Shown: in pieces, positions 1-10,207 of the stretch
Numbering within the stretch: the first letter of the stretch is position 1
Layout: each line of letters begins with the position of its first letter
NCBI RefSeq assembly: GCF_019448085.1
Contig: NZ_JAGFNZ010000006.1
Coordinates: 1-64,000 of the forward strand
Direction of reading: 5' to 3'
Source of the DNA: Caproiciproducens faecalis
GTDB taxonomy: Bacteria > Bacillota > Clostridia > Oscillospirales > Acutalibacteraceae
DNA: 64,000 bases
Program-made: the position numbers and the translations under genes
The notes under the pieces: model-generated
Seen by the model: the letters and a program-made list of their open reading frames with translations, nothing else
What the model was told of the DNA's origin: nothing
The model's database searches: none

Positions 1-1271
<1,271 letters not shown>

Positions 1272-1500
1272 ATTGTATATAATCGCCCGAAGGCGTTTAT
1301 ATCGTAATACTCAGAGTTTTTGAAGAGCTCTAAATACGATACACTAACGTGTATTCTTTGTTGGCTTTTTTGAAGAGCGCCAACCCTCTTTGTCCGAAAG
1401 TACATTTAAACTCTCTATAATTACGGGTTCCTTAATTCTTCTTCGTTGTTTAATTTTCAAGGTCCTGGTCTCCGTCAAACTACACAGGAGAACGCTTTGA

Positions 1501-1529
1501 AGTTTATCACATTTCGGTGGACTTGTCAA
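1501..1529 (-). promoter_or_regulatory. rRNA promoter, proximal (P2)
   Basis: On the minus strand TTGACA (1524-1529) and TAAACT (1501-1506) are separated by exactly 17 bases, a sigma-A layout pointing at the 16S gene. The roughly 230-nt leader that follows is AT-rich and contains the CTTGAAAATTAAACAACG-like stretch common in Firmicute rRNA leaders and spacers. Confidence 0.75.
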
Positions 1530-1561
1530 GCATTTTGTTCCCGTTTTTCGACGGCTTCACT

Positions 1562-1590
1562 ATAATACCACTTCCATTATACATTGTCAA
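1562..1590 (-). promoter_or_regulatory. rRNA promoter, distal (P1)
   Basis: On the minus strand TTGACA (1585-1590), a 17-base spacer and TATTAT (1562-1567) form a near-consensus sigma-A promoter about 60 bp upstream of the proximal one. Tandem promoters are usual for rrn operons. An AT-rich stretch (from 1591) lies upstream where an UP element would sit. Confidence 0.75.
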
Positions 1591-1635
1591 CGCTTTTTTC
1601 ACTATTTTATGAAACTTTCAATATTTTGTGGTATA

Positions 1636-1664
1636 TTGCAGGATTTATAGATGTTTGGTATAAT
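1636..1664 (+). promoter_or_regulatory. metA promoter
   Basis: TTGCAG (1636-1641), a 17-base spacer and TATAAT (1659-1664) sit directly upstream of metA. Only about 30 nt separate the -10 from the start codon, so no SAM riboswitch or T-box can fit in the leader. Confidence 0.7.
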
Positions 1665-1698
1665 AAATCCATGTTTCTAATAACAGGGAGGGCAAAGC

Positions 1699-2622
1699 AT
1701 GCCAATTAAAATACAGGAAAATCTTCCGGCGGTGGAAGTGCTGGAGTCTGAAAATATATTTGTGATGACGCAGCAGCGTGCGATTACACAGGACATCCGT
1801 CCGCTGAAGATCGTAATCCTTAATCTAATGCCCACCAAAATTGATACGGAAACCCAGCTTCTCAGGCTTCTGGGCAACTCGCCTTTACAGGTGGACGTGG
1901 AACTGATGCAGATGGCAACACATGTTTCAAAAAATACATCTTCTTCTCATCTTAACACGTTTTATAAAACTTTTGATGATCTAAAGGATGATAAATTCGA
2001 CGGAATGATTATCACGGGGGCTCCTGTCGAAAATCTTCCCTTTGAGGAAGTCGATTATTGGGAAGAGCTCTGTAAGATCATGGCCTGGAGCAAACGAAAT
2101 GTTTATTCGACGCTGCATATCTGCTGGGGCGCACAGGCCGGCCTTTATTATCACTTCGGGGTACCGAAATATCAGCTGCCCGAAAAGCTCTCCGGCGTAT
2201 TTCTTCACCGTCTGCTCGACTGCCGGCATCCGCTGGTTCGCGGCTTCGATGATAATTTCTTCTCTCCGCATTCCAGAAATACCGAAGTCAGAATAGAGGA
2301 TATTGAAAAAATCGAGGAACTGATTGTTTTGACCGCTTCCGAAGAGGCGGGCGTTCATATCATTGCCAGAAAAAACGGCAGGCAGTTCTTTGTCACTGGT
2401 CATCTGGAGTATGACTGCAACACACTTGCCCACGAATATTTCAGAGATCTGAAAAAAGGAATCCAGCCAAATATTCCGAAACACTATTTCCCGAATGACG
2501 ACGTTACACGGGAACCGCCCTTTGTATGGCGCAGCCACGCGAACCTCTTGTTCATCAACTGGCTGAACTATTATGTATACCAGCAGACACCGTATGACCT
2601 GAAAGATCTTACCGATAACTGA
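1699..2622 (+). CDS. metA: Homoserine O-acetyltransferase (MetA family)
   Basis: Activates homoserine by O-acylation, the first committed step of methionine synthesis in the cytoplasm. The 307-residue length is normal for the family. The catalytic triad residues are visible: Cys142 in HICWGAQA, and His235 and Glu237 in TGHLEY. Residue 111 is Glu (APVENLP). Structural work on MetA ties Glu111 to acetyl-CoA use and Gly111 to succinyl-CoA use, so acetylation is predicted. The start is supported by AGGGAGGG at 1685-1692, 6 nt upstream. It is a single-gene unit, transcribed divergently from the 16S gene and ended by a strong hairpin. No other methionine synthesis gene is adjacent. Confidence 0.96.
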   Translation: MPIKIQENLPAVEVLESENIFVMTQQRAITQDIRPLKIVILNLMPTKIDTETQLLRLLGNSPLQVDVELMQMATHVSKNTSSSHLNTFYKTFDDLKDDKFDGMIITGAPVENLPFEEVDYWEELCKIMAWSKRNVYSTLHICWGAQAGLYYHFGVPKYQLPEKLSGVFLHRLLDCRHPLVRGFDDNFFSPHSRNTEVRIEDIEKIEELIVLTASEEAGVHIIARKNGRQFFVTGHLEYDCNTLAHEYFRDLKKGIQPNIPKHYFPNDDVTREPPFVWRSHANLLFINWLNYYVYQQTPYDLKDLTDN

Positions 2623-2656
2623 AAAGAGCTCTCCGCTGCAGCGGAGAGCTCTTTTT
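2622..2656 (+). terminator. Bidirectional terminator between metA and sigF
   Basis: A near-perfect inverted repeat (AAAGAGCTCTCCGC / GCGGAGAGCTCTTT) overlaps the metA stop codon and is followed by a T run on the plus strand, with a matching A/T flank on the other side. It can terminate metA and the convergent sigF operon. Confidence 0.9.
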
Positions 2657-2666
2657 ACACTGAAAC

Positions 2667-3317
2667 TCATGACAATTTTGCGCGCAGCTGGTTAAGAATG
2701 ACTTTTTCGCGTCGGGAAACCTGTACCTGCGTCATTCCGAGCGCTTCGGCGGTCTGTGTTTGTGTTTGGCTTTTAAAATAACGGAAAACAATGATGCTTC
2801 TGTCTTTGGGTGGGAGCTCCGTAACAACCTGCTTCAAGGAAATCAACTCCGCGATTTTGTCGTCGCCGCTTTCCACACTGACGTCAATCTGTCCTCCGCC
2901 CTCTTCCGGGGAAGCGGTGAGCGAAAGTGGAAGCTGGGAAGCCCCAATTGCCTGAGCTGCCTCTGCAGGTTCCACATTCAGAAGCTCTGCCAGTTCACCG
3001 ACTGTCGGCGAACGGCCCTCCCGCTCGCTGAACGCGGCCGATTCCCGTGAGGCGCGCATGGCCAGCTCTTTCAGTCCCCTGCCGACCTTGATTGCGCCGC
3101 CGTCACGGAAGAGACGCCTGATTTCCCCCAGAATAACCGGGACGGCATAGGTGGAAAACTTCACGCCGCGCTCGCTGTCAAAGTTGTCCACCGCCTTGAC
3201 AAGGCCCAGACAACCGGCCTGAAAAAGGTCGTCGTATTCTACCCCGCGTCCTTTAAAATGCTTGACGCAGGCGTGTACAAGACCAATATTGTCATTGATT
3301 GTTTGCTCTCTGTCCAT
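2667..3317 (-). CDS. sigF: RNA polymerase forespore sigma factor SigF
   Basis: Sporulation sigma factor that turns on early forespore genes. It is called SigF rather than SigG because it is the third gene of a spoIIAA-spoIIAB-sigF operon. Region 2 is clear (YDDLFQAGCLGLVKAVDNFD, then RGVKFSTYAVPVILGEIRR), as is the region 4 helix-turn-helix (TAEALGMTQVQVSR). At 216 residues it lacks roughly the first 40 residues of Bacillus subtilis SigF and starts almost at region 2.1. The ATG lies one base after the spoIIAB stop (TAA T ATG), so translational coupling is likely; the SD is weak. No spoVA genes follow; a terminator does. Confidence 0.93.
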   Translation of the reverse strand: MDREQTINDNIGLVHACVKHFKGRGVEYDDLFQAGCLGLVKAVDNFDSERGVKFSTYAVPVILGEIRRLFRDGGAIKVGRGLKELAMRASRESAAFSEREGRSPTVGELAELLNVEPAEAAQAIGASQLPLSLTASPEEGGGQIDVSVESGDDKIAELISLKQVVTELPPKDRSIIVFRYFKSQTQTQTAEALGMTQVQVSRREKVILNQLRAKLS

Positions 3318-3318
3318 A

Positions 3319-3768
3319 TTAATGGTTCTTTTCCGTCCGGCGGCGCTGGATGGTTTTACTCATGGTAACCGATGTTCCTTGTCCCGGTTTGGAGGTCACT
3401 CTCAGAACATCCATAAAACTCTCCATGACAGCAAAACCCAAGCCCGCGCGTTCTTCGTCTTCAGAAGTACTGAACAGCGGCTGCATGGCCTGTTCTATAT
3501 CTTCTATGCCACAGCCCTTGTCGCGGATGCGGATGCTGATTCTGCCGTTCTCGTATAATTTACAGGTTATGTATATGATTCCTATGGTATTGCGGTAGGC
3601 GTGGACAATACAGTTGGTAACCGCCTCTGAAACCGCTGTTTTAATATCACTCAGTTCATCAATGGTAGGGTCAAGCTGTGCTGCAAACGACGCGATCGCC
3701 GCTCTGCTGAAGGATTCGTTTGCCGAACAGCTCGGGAAGGAAACGGACATTTCATTAATTGGCTTCAT
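3319..3768 (-). CDS. spoIIAB: Anti-sigma F factor and protein kinase SpoIIAB
   Basis: GHKL-fold serine kinase that holds SigF inactive and phosphorylates SpoIIAA. The ATP-binding boxes are present: N-box EAVTNCIVHAY (about residues 48-58), G1 DKGCGIED and G2 ERAGLGFAVM. The 149-residue length is typical. It overlaps the spoIIAA 3' end by 14 bp and abuts sigF, the classic partner-switch operon order. Confidence 0.95.
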   Translation of the reverse strand: MKPINEMSVSFPSCSANESFSRAAIASFAAQLDPTIDELSDIKTAVSEAVTNCIVHAYRNTIGIIYITCKLYENGRISIRIRDKGCGIEDIEQAMQPLFSTSEDEERAGLGFAVMESFMDVLRVTSKPGQGTSVTMSKTIQRRRTEKNH

Positions 3769-4087
3769 GAATCTTCACATCCTTTACAATACTGCATAGC
3801 TGGTTCAACCCGGCAAGCGAGACAATTTTTTCAATTTTAGGCTGCAAATTTGCAATCCTGACGCTGCCGCCCCAGATCTGCAACAGCTTGCAGCGTCCCA
3901 TAATCAGCCCTACGCCGGAACTGTCCATAAACTGAACCCCCGAAAAATCGAGCGTTAACAGCTTCGGTTTTACTTTAGACGCCGCTTCATCAATAGCACC
4001 GCGGATTTCCCGTGCGGAATGATGGTCGATTTCACCGCTCAGTACGGCGGTCATTTCGCCCTCCCTGAGTATTAATCTGACACCCAT
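3755..4087 (-). CDS. spoIIAA: Anti-anti-sigma factor SpoIIAA (STAS domain)
   Basis: Single STAS domain (110 residues) that frees SigF by binding SpoIIAB. The phosphorylation loop MDSSGVGLIMGR is at about residues 54-65; Ser56 or Ser57 corresponds to Ser58 of the Bacillus protein. The SD GGAGGG is at 4094-4099, well spaced from the ATG. A sigma-H promoter is expected for this operon. A GAAT -10-like element lies at about 4144-4147 on the minus strand, but a convincing -35 was not seen, so no promoter is annotated. Confidence 0.96.
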   Translation of the reverse strand: MGVRLILREGEMTAVLSGEIDHHSAREIRGAIDEAASKVKPKLLTLDFSGVQFMDSSGVGLIMGRCKLLQIWGGSVRIANLQPKIEKIVSLAGLNQLCSIVKDVKIHEAN

Positions 4088-4161
4088 GCGGATCCCTCCA
4101 TGATATATGTAATCATATTAGTTTTGGCAGATTGAAGATCTTTTATTCAGATTATTGCAAT

Positions 4162-4194
4162 AAAAAAGCCCTTATCTATAAAGATAAAGGCTTT
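4162..4194 (-). terminator. folC terminator
   Basis: Inverted repeat AAAGCCTTTATCTTTA / TAGATAAGGGCTTTT followed by a T run on the minus strand, about 40 nt after the folC stop. It separates folC from the spoIIA operon. Confidence 0.85.
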
Positions 4195-4233
4195 CCTGTA
4201 AAATTTTACTCGAAATTTGCGGACAGGCTGTTT

Positions 4234-5526
4234 TTATTTTGTATGGAGCAGCTCCAGAACGCGCGGCCGGATGTCGCCCGCGAGATACAGCGAACCGCAG
4301 ATCAACAGCGCGCTGTCCGCATTAAGCAGAGAAAGCGCCTTCGCAAGGGCGGCATCCGCGTTTTCCGTCGGTTCCGCGTTCGCTCCAATGCTCTGAAACT
4401 TTTCCGCAAGAGCTTTTGCGTCCAGTGCGCGCGGACTGTTCGGGGCAAGCGTAAACACCCGGGAAAACAGACCCGTAAAATTGCCGACAGCGCCCGAAAC
4501 ATCCTTATCGGCAAGCATACCGGCAATCGCAATGATTTTTTTGTTTCCAAGGTATTTTTTGACCGCACCGGCCAGCGCCGCGGTACCGTCGGGATTGTGC
4601 GCGCCGTCGAGCACAATCAGCGGGTCGGCGGACAAAACCTCCATCCTGGCCGGAAAGCTTGCTGAGGAAAACCCTGCCTCGATGCTGTGGTCGGCAATAT
4701 GGTACCCCATTTTTTTCAGTTCTTCAATAACCGCAAGCGCAGTTACCGCGTTTTTGATCTGGTGCTCTCCGATAAACGGCAGGCTGACCAGAAGCCCGCG
4801 GTACTCCAGCCCCGTTCCGCTGATATTCATGGACAGCACTTCCACGCTGTCCGTATCAGCTATAACAAGACGGTTTTTACGTTCTTCCGCTGTACTGCGG
4901 ATCACCGCAAGCGCCTCCGGATTCTGGCCGGGATAGCAGACGGTCACGCCGTTGTCCTTGATGATCCCGCATTTCTCATAGGCGATTTTTGCAAGTGTAT
5001 CGCCCAAAATGGCGGTATGGTCAAGGGAAATGGAAGTAATAACGGACACTAACGGTGTGGAGATCACATTTGTGGCGTCCAAACGGCCGCCAAGTCCCAC
5101 CTCCAGCACGACGACGTCACACTGCTCCTGTGCGAACCACTCCATTGCCAGCGCGGTAATCAACTCAAACTCCGTGATAATTTCCCCGTTTGCGGCCATT
5201 TGCTCCACCAGGGGGAATATTTTTTCCACCAGGGCGCTCAGCTCCTCATGGCCGATCATTTCCCCGTTGATCTGCATTCTTTCGCAGAAGTCGGTAACAA
5301 AAGGAGAGATAAACAATCCCGTTTTATACTGGGACTTCTTCAATACCGACGCAACCAGCGCACAGGTGGAGCCTTTCCCGTTGGTACCAGCCACATGGAT
5401 AAATTTCAGCTTGTCCTGCGGATTTCCGAGCAGGGACAGAAGCTTTTGCACCCTATCCAGACCCGGTTTAGAACCGAAACGGAGCAGACTCTCTATTTTT
5501 TTAAGTGCTTCCTCATAAGTCATCAT
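4234..5526 (-). CDS. folC: Folylpolyglutamate synthase / dihydrofolate synthase
   Basis: Mur-ligase-family enzyme that adds glutamate to folates, and in many bacteria also makes dihydrofolate. The P-loop GTNGKGST is at about residues 47-54, with a following SPFVTDFCERMQING segment and the FolC-type ELITALAMEWFA and EVGLGGRLDATNV motifs. The 430-residue length fits. A doublet ATG ATG is at the start; the upstream SD is modest (GGTAGGTG). It follows valS but a terminator hairpin lies between. valS-folC adjacency is common in Firmicutes. Confidence 0.95.
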   Translation of the reverse strand: MMTYEEALKKIESLLRFGSKPGLDRVQKLLSLLGNPQDKLKFIHVAGTNGKGSTCALVASVLKKSQYKTGLFISPFVTDFCERMQINGEMIGHEELSALVEKIFPLVEQMAANGEIITEFELITALAMEWFAQEQCDVVVLEVGLGGRLDATNVISTPLVSVITSISLDHTAILGDTLAKIAYEKCGIIKDNGVTVCYPGQNPEALAVIRSTAEERKNRLVIADTDSVEVLSMNISGTGLEYRGLLVSLPFIGEHQIKNAVTALAVIEELKKMGYHIADHSIEAGFSSASFPARMEVLSADPLIVLDGAHNPDGTAALAGAVKKYLGNKKIIAIAGMLADKDVSGAVGNFTGLFSRVFTLAPNSPRALDAKALAEKFQSIGANAEPTENADAALAKALSLLNADSALLICGSLYLAGDIRPRVLELLHTK

Positions 5527-5552
5527 TTTACACCTACCATTCTAAAAGATAG

Positions 5553-5578
5553 AAAAGGCGGACAGATTGTCCGCCTTT
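5553..5578 (-). terminator. valS terminator (valS-folC gap)
   Basis: Inverted repeat AAAGGCGGACA / TGTCCGCCTTT followed on the minus strand by TTCTATCTTTT. The T run is imperfect, so read-through into folC is possible. Confidence 0.75.
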
Positions 5579-5583
5579 CGTCA

Positions 5584-8208
5584 TTATTTTAAAGCTTCAA
5601 TGCCGGACTGAATCAGTGCAATGTGGTCGCTCAGTTTGGCGGCGTTCTGTCTGACGCCCTCCACAACGTTTGCAGGAGCCTTCGACATAAATTTCTCGTT
5701 GGCAAGCTTCTCCTGCGCATTCTGATACTGCTTCTGAGCGGATTCCAGTTCCTTGGTCAGACGCTCGAGTTCGGCCTTTTTGTCCACCAGCTCGGACATG
5801 GGGATATACAGCTTCGCGTTGGCCGTGACAATCGTCGCCGCACCCTCCAGCTGAAAGTCCTCGCCGATTTCCACTTCGGTGGCATAGGCCAGCTTCTTCA
5901 TGATCTCTTTCCCCGCCTCGTACATAGCGGCATCGTTTGTGGCTATATAGAGATGGGTTCTGCGTGAAGGCGGCACGTTCATTTCCGAACGGCGGTTGCG
6001 GACGGCGCGCACGGCATCCATGATGCTGCACATATTATCCGCGGCCTGCGGGAAGCTGTGGCTTTCCTCGTACTGCGGCCAGCGGGAGACCATGATGGAT
6101 TCCCCCTCATGGGGAAGCGTCTGCCAGATTTCCTCCGTGATGTACGGCATAAACGGATGCATCAGTTTCAGCGTTCCGCTCATGACCCACACCAGCACCT
6201 GACGCACACCCTGCGCGGTTTCCTGATTGTCGGAATTCAGGCGGATTTTCGCAATTTCAATATACCAGTCGCAGAATTCATCCCACAGAAAATCGTAAAG
6301 CTTCTGTACGGCGATGCCGAGCTCGAAATGCTCCAGATTTTCCGTGATTTCCTTTGTCACGCGGTTGAAGGAATCAATAATCCACTGATCTTCCACCGCG
6401 AGGTTCGCGGGAAGCTCATTCTTTACGTCATGACCGTCGATATTCATGAGAATAAAGCGGGAGGCGTTCCAGATCTTATTGGCAAAATTCCGGCTGGCCT
6501 CCACCTTCTCGTCGGAAAACCGCATGTCATTTCCGGGGCTGTTGCCCGTTGCGAGGGTAAAGCGGAGCGCGTCCGCGCCGAATTTTTCAATAATTTCCAG
6601 CGGGTCGATTCCATTGCCCAGCGATTTGCTCATTTTTCTGCCTTTAGCGTCGCGGACAAGGCCGTGAATCAGAACGGTATTGAACGGAACCTCTCCCATC
6701 TGCTCAATGCCGGAGAAGATCATGCGCGCCACCCAGAAGAAAATGATGTCGTAACCGGTAACAAGGGTATTGGTCGGATAGAAATATTTCAGATCTTCGG
6801 TTTTATCCGGCCAGCCAAGGGTGGAAAACGGCCAGAGTGCGGAGCTGAACCAGGTGTCGAGGGTATCCTCGTCCTGTTTTAGATTTTTGGAGCCGCATTT
6901 CGGGCAGGTATGGGGCTCGTCGCGGGAAACAATCATTTCCCCGCAATCCGCGCAGTACCACGCTGGGATACGGTGCCCCCACCAAAGCTGGCGGGAAATA
7001 CACCAGTCCCTGATATTTTCCATCCAGTGGTCATAAATTTTTTCAAAACGGTCGGGAACAAATTTCACTTTCCCGTCCTTTACTTCCTGAAGAGCGGGCT
7101 CTGCCAGCGGCTTCATTTTTACGAACCACTGTTTGGAAACGCGCGGTTCCACCACGGTGCCGCAGCGGTAGCAGGAGCCGACGTTGTGTTTGATCGGTTC
7201 GACCTCAACAAGGAATCCCTCTGCCTTGAGGTCCTCCACAATCTGTTTGCGGGCCTCCATCGCTGACATTCCGGCGTATTTTCCGGCGTTTTCATTCATA
7301 TTGCCGCCGTCATCCATGACATTGATGATCGGCAGATCATGCCGCAGACCGACCTCAAAGTCGTTCGGGTCGTGAGCGGGGGTGATTTTCACCACGCCGG
7401 TTCCGAAATCACGCTCGACGTAAGTATCGGCTATGACCGGGATTTCCCGGTTTACCAGCGGGAGAACCAGTGTTTTCCCTACCATGGCCGCGTAGCGTTC
7501 ATCTTCGGGATGTACCGCCACCGCGGTATCGCCCAGCATGGTCTCCGGGCGGGTCGTAGCCAGTTGAATATAGCCGCTGCCGTCCTTAAAAGGATAGCGC
7601 AGATGCCAGAAGAAGCCGTCGTGCTCACTGAACTCCACTTCCGCGTCGGAAATAGAGGTGCGGCAGTGCGGGCACCAGTTGATGATGCGCTCGCCGCGGT
7701 AAATCAGCCCTTTTTCGTACAGTCTTACAAAAACCTCTTTGACCGCTTTGGAGCAGCCTTCGTCCAGCGTAAAGCGCTCGCGCTCCCAGTCGCAGGAGGA
7801 ACCTAATTTTTTCAGCTGCTCAATAATTCTGCCGCCGAATTTTTCCTTCCATTTCCACGCGCGTTCCAGAAAAGCCTCTCGCCCGATCTCTTCTTTGGTA
7901 ATGCCTTCTTTACGCATTGCCTCAACGATTTTCGCCTCTGTGGCAATGGAAGCGTGGTCGGTACCCGGCAGCCAGAGCGCCGAATACCCCTGCATCCTTC
8001 TCCAGCGGATGAGAATGTCCTGCAGCGTTTCGTCCAGTGCATGTCCCATATGGAGCTGACCGGTAATGTTGGGGGGCGGAATCACAATGGTATATGGCTG
8101 CTTCTCGGGGTCCGGTTCGGCGTGAAAATAGCCGCCGGAAAGCCAGAAGTCATAAATTCTGTCCTCCACTTCCTGTGGGTCATAAGTTTTTGCAAGTTCC
8201 CTGCTCAT
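5584..8208 (-). CDS. valS: Valyl-tRNA synthetase
   Basis: Class Ia aminoacyl-tRNA synthetase charging tRNA-Val. The HIGH motif appears as HMGH in [12 protein letters not shown] (about residues 44-55) and KMSKS in [12 protein letters not shown] Cys4 zinc-ribbon-like pair (CADCGEM, CPKCGS) lies before KMSKS. An editing domain and the C-terminal coiled coil ([16 protein letters not shown] region) are present. The 874-residue length is normal. The start is fixed by AGGAGG 8 nt upstream. The roughly 150-nt leader lacks a recognisable T-box consensus. Confidence 0.98.
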   Translation of the reverse strand: MSRELAKTYDPQEVEDRIYDFWLSGGYFHAEPDPEKQPYTIVIPPPNITGQLHMGHALDETLQDILIRWRRMQGYSALWLPGTDHASIATEAKIVEAMRKEGITKEEIGREAFLERAWKWKEKFGGRIIEQLKKLGSSCDWERERFTLDEGCSKAVKEVFVRLYEKGLIYRGERIINWCPHCRTSISDAEVEFSEHDGFFWHLRYPFKDGSGYIQLATTRPETMLGDTAVAVHPEDERYAAMVGKTLVLPLVNREIPVIADTYVERDFGTGVVKITPAHDPNDFEVGLRHDLPIINVMDDGGNMNENAGKYAGMSAMEARKQIVEDLKAEGFLVEVEPIKHNVGSCYRCGTVVEPRVSKQWFVKMKPLAEPALQEVKDGKVKFVPDRFEKIYDHWMENIRDWCISRQLWWGHRIPAWYCADCGEMIVSRDEPHTCPKCGSKNLKQDEDTLDTWFSSALWPFSTLGWPDKTEDLKYFYPTNTLVTGYDIIFFWVARMIFSGIEQMGEVPFNTVLIHGLVRDAKGRKMSKSLGNGIDPLEIIEKFGADALRFTLATGNSPGNDMRFSDEKVEASRNFANKIWNASRFILMNIDGHDVKNELPANLAVEDQWIIDSFNRVTKEITENLEHFELGIAVQKLYDFLWDEFCDWYIEIAKIRLNSDNQETAQGVRQVLVWVMSGTLKLMHPFMPYITEEIWQTLPHEGESIMVSRWPQYEESHSFPQAADNMCSIMDAVRAVRNRRSEMNVPPSRRTHLYIATNDAAMYEAGKEIMKKLAYATEVEIGEDFQLEGAATIVTANAKLYIPMSELVDKKAELERLTKELESAQKQYQNAQEKLANEKFMSKAPANVVEGVRQNAAKLSDHIALIQSGIEALK

Positions 8209-8360
8209 ATATTTTCCTCCTGAATTTTATCCCTTTTTGTTAGCGCCAAGCAATAACGGTGTCAGGTATCAATCGAATTGATGTTTTATAATTACAAATG
8301 GAATTACTGTATAAAAGGTCTGTATATTCATTGATAAGGCCACTGTAAAACAACTTGTTT

Positions 8361-8389
8361 ATTATGGCATTCCATGGGTTATTTGTCAA
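8361..8389 (-). promoter_or_regulatory. valS promoter
   Basis: Minus-strand TTGACA (8384-8389), a 17-base spacer and CATAAT (8361-8366) lie just downstream of the neighbouring gene's stop. They give a leader of about 145 nt before the valS ATG. No T-box antiterminator sequence was recognised in it. Confidence 0.75.
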
Positions 8390-8394
8390 TTTTT

Positions 8395-8886
8395 TCAGCT
8401 TGCCGGAATCGCTTTGGGGGAGCCGCCGATGACGGTGCTGTCAAGGATGACGGCAAAGCAGAGACACAGCAAGACATTGGACTGGTTGGCGATGTCTACG
8501 GCGAAGCAGTCGCCGTTTTCGTTCCAGCAGCGGCCGTGCGTCATGACCACGGCGGAATCCAAGTCTATCAGATCATAGGAACGGGTCAGCAAATCACCGC
8601 GGAATTTCCAGCTGACCCCTTTGATTTTTATGGGCTGCTTTGACGCGGCAAGATTCAGCGTGACGCGCGCGCGTTCCTTGTCGCCGATCGAAATGGAATA
8701 CTTGCTCATAGCGGAAATTCCAAGGCTGAAGATTCGGGCCGCCTCATTTTGATTGTTGTCTATCAGATAAACCTTGCTGCCGATGGACAACGAATCACCG
8801 GTAACGCTGTAGACAGACTGACCAAGAGCATCTATTACGGTAAAAAGAGCTTCCGTACCGGTGCTCTGTTTAATGTAGAACTTCAT
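8395..8886 (-). CDS. LURP-one-related (tubby-like) family protein
   Basis: 163-residue protein with the beta-rich pattern of the LURP-one/YxjI family (short strands, N-terminal MKFYIKQ, then G-x-S-L-x-I-G repeats and a long C-terminal hydrophobic strand or helix around FAVDIANQSNVLLCLCFAVIL). Members have a tubby-like barrel fold; their biochemical role in bacteria is not established. It is monocistronic, with GGGAG upstream of the ATG. The assignment rests on overall pattern, not on catalytic residues. Confidence 0.7.
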   Translation of the reverse strand: MKFYIKQSTGTEALFTVIDALGQSVYSVTGDSLSIGSKVYLIDNNQNEAARIFSLGISAMSKYSISIGDKERARVTLNLAASKQPIKIKGVSWKFRGDLLTRSYDLIDLDSAVVMTHGRCWNENGDCFAVDIANQSNVLLCLCFAVILDSTVIGGSPKAIPAS

Positions 8887-8996
8887 GCGCCAGTCTCCCT
8901 TTCAAAATAAATTATCAATGCTTATCATATCATTTTTACACCGTGTAGGCAACTGCCTTTCCGTATAAATATGGAAAACACAAAGTGCAAATTCCA

Positions 8997-9025
8997 TTGA
9001 CGTGCGTGTGTGAATATACTACAAT
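8997..9025 (+). promoter_or_regulatory. Promoter of the DUF3810-type gene
   Basis: TTGACG (8997-9002), a 17-base spacer and TACAAT (9020-9025). It lies downstream of the first in-frame ATG (8985), which argues that translation starts at the TTG at 9048. Confidence 0.65.
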
Positions 9026-9047
9026 AAACGGGATTGGAGGTGCCGCT

Positions 9048-10154
9048 TTGAAAACGCTGCTGCATTTCAGGCGGATCTGGCTTTTTGCGTTTGCGCCGGC
9101 CGCCCTGCTGCTTATTTTTACCGCACAAAACCATCCCGATTTTGCGGAGTGGTATGCCAATACCATTTATTCTGTTTTATCCCGCGGGGGAAACCGCGTT
9201 ACTTCACTGATCCCGTTTTCCTTAATGGAAGTCCTGATTGTACTGCTCAGTGCGGGCGCTGTTTTTTATATGATTTTCTTTATTGCCAAAATCATACATA
9301 ACCCCGGGAAACGAAAAAGGATATTTTCTTTATTTGTACTAAACCTGCTTTGCACCGCCAGCGTGCTTTATTTTTTGTTTGCTGTTTCCTGCGGAATCAA
9401 TTATTACCGCTATCCCTTTGCGCAGACCTGCGGGCTGGACATCCGTCCCTCTTCCAAAGCGGAACTGACGGCACTATGCACCAGCCTTGCCGCAAGGGCA
9501 AACGAGCTGCGGGAAGGGGTGAAAACCGACCAGGATTCCGTCATGCGGCTAAGCACGGAAAACACGTTGCTGACAGCGAAAAAGGCTCAGGCGGCGTTCG
9601 ATTCTATCAGCGTAGATTATCCGCTGCTGCGCGCGGGGTACGGTCAGCCGAAGCCGGTACATTTCTCTCGGGTAATGTCCTACTTAGACATCACGGGGAT
9701 CTTCTTCCCGTTTACCTTTGAAGCAAATGTCAACGTCGATATCCCGGATTATTCCATCCCGTCAACCATGTGCCACGAGCTCTCCCATTTACGCGGGTAT
9801 ATGCGCGAGGACGAAGCCAACTTCATCGGCTACCTTGTCTGTGAAAAAAGCGGGGACGCGGATTTCCGGTATTCCGGCGTAATGCTCGCCTATATCTACG
9901 CGTCAAACGCGCTTTACAGCACGGACCCGGATCTGGCCGGTCAAATTTCCGGTACCCTGAGCGACGGGGTCAGGCGCGATCTTGCCAACAATTCCGCTTA
10001 CTGGAAACAGTTTGAAGGTCCGGTTGCCACCGCGGCGGATCATGTAAACGATTCCTACCTAAAAGCCAACAAACAGCAAGACGGCGTAAAAAGCTACGGC
10101 CGGATGGTCGATCTGCTGCTTGCCGAATACCGCACAAAAAAAGGAGCCGAATGA
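9048..10154 (+). CDS. DUF3810-type membrane protein with HExxH motif
   Basis: The protein has three N-terminal hydrophobic segments (about residues 7-25, 50-77 and 92-115) followed by a soluble domain carrying HELSH in MCHELSHLRGYMREDEAN, the HExxH plus downstream Glu arrangement of zinc metallopeptidases. This matches the DUF3810 family. The substrate is unknown. The TTG start at 9048 is chosen over the ATG at 8985 because GGAGG lies 7 nt upstream of the TTG and the promoter lies between the two. It gives 368 residues. A terminator overlaps the stop codon. Confidence 0.8.
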   Translation: MKTLLHFRRIWLFAFAPAALLLIFTAQNHPDFAEWYANTIYSVLSRGGNRVTSLIPFSLMEVLIVLLSAGAVFYMIFFIAKIIHNPGKRKRIFSLFVLNLLCTASVLYFLFAVSCGINYYRYPFAQTCGLDIRPSSKAELTALCTSLAARANELREGVKTDQDSVMRLSTENTLLTAKKAQAAFDSISVDYPLLRAGYGQPKPVHFSRVMSYLDITGIFFPFTFEANVNVDIPDYSIPSTMCHELSHLRGYMREDEANFIGYLVCEKSGDADFRYSGVMLAYIYASNALYSTDPDLAGQISGTLSDGVRRDLANNSAYWKQFEGPVATAADHVNDSYLKANKQQDGVKSYGRMVDLLLAEYRTKKGAE

Positions 10155-10168
10155 AAGGCTCCTTTTTT
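10136..10168 (+). terminator. Terminator overlapping the end of the DUF3810-type gene
   Basis: AAAAAGGAGCC / GGCTCCTTTTTT hairpin with an 8-nt loop containing the stop codon, followed by T's. The A-rich left arm could also serve the convergent kinase-like gene. Confidence 0.85.
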
Positions 10169-10207
10169 CATCAATATTTCATTCTTGTTCGCAAATCTCC
10201 GCCGCAT

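Noticed and set aside
6058-6882. 274-codon plus-strand frame inside valS
   Set aside because: Antisense to a fully conserved valyl-tRNA synthetase; no SD or motif.
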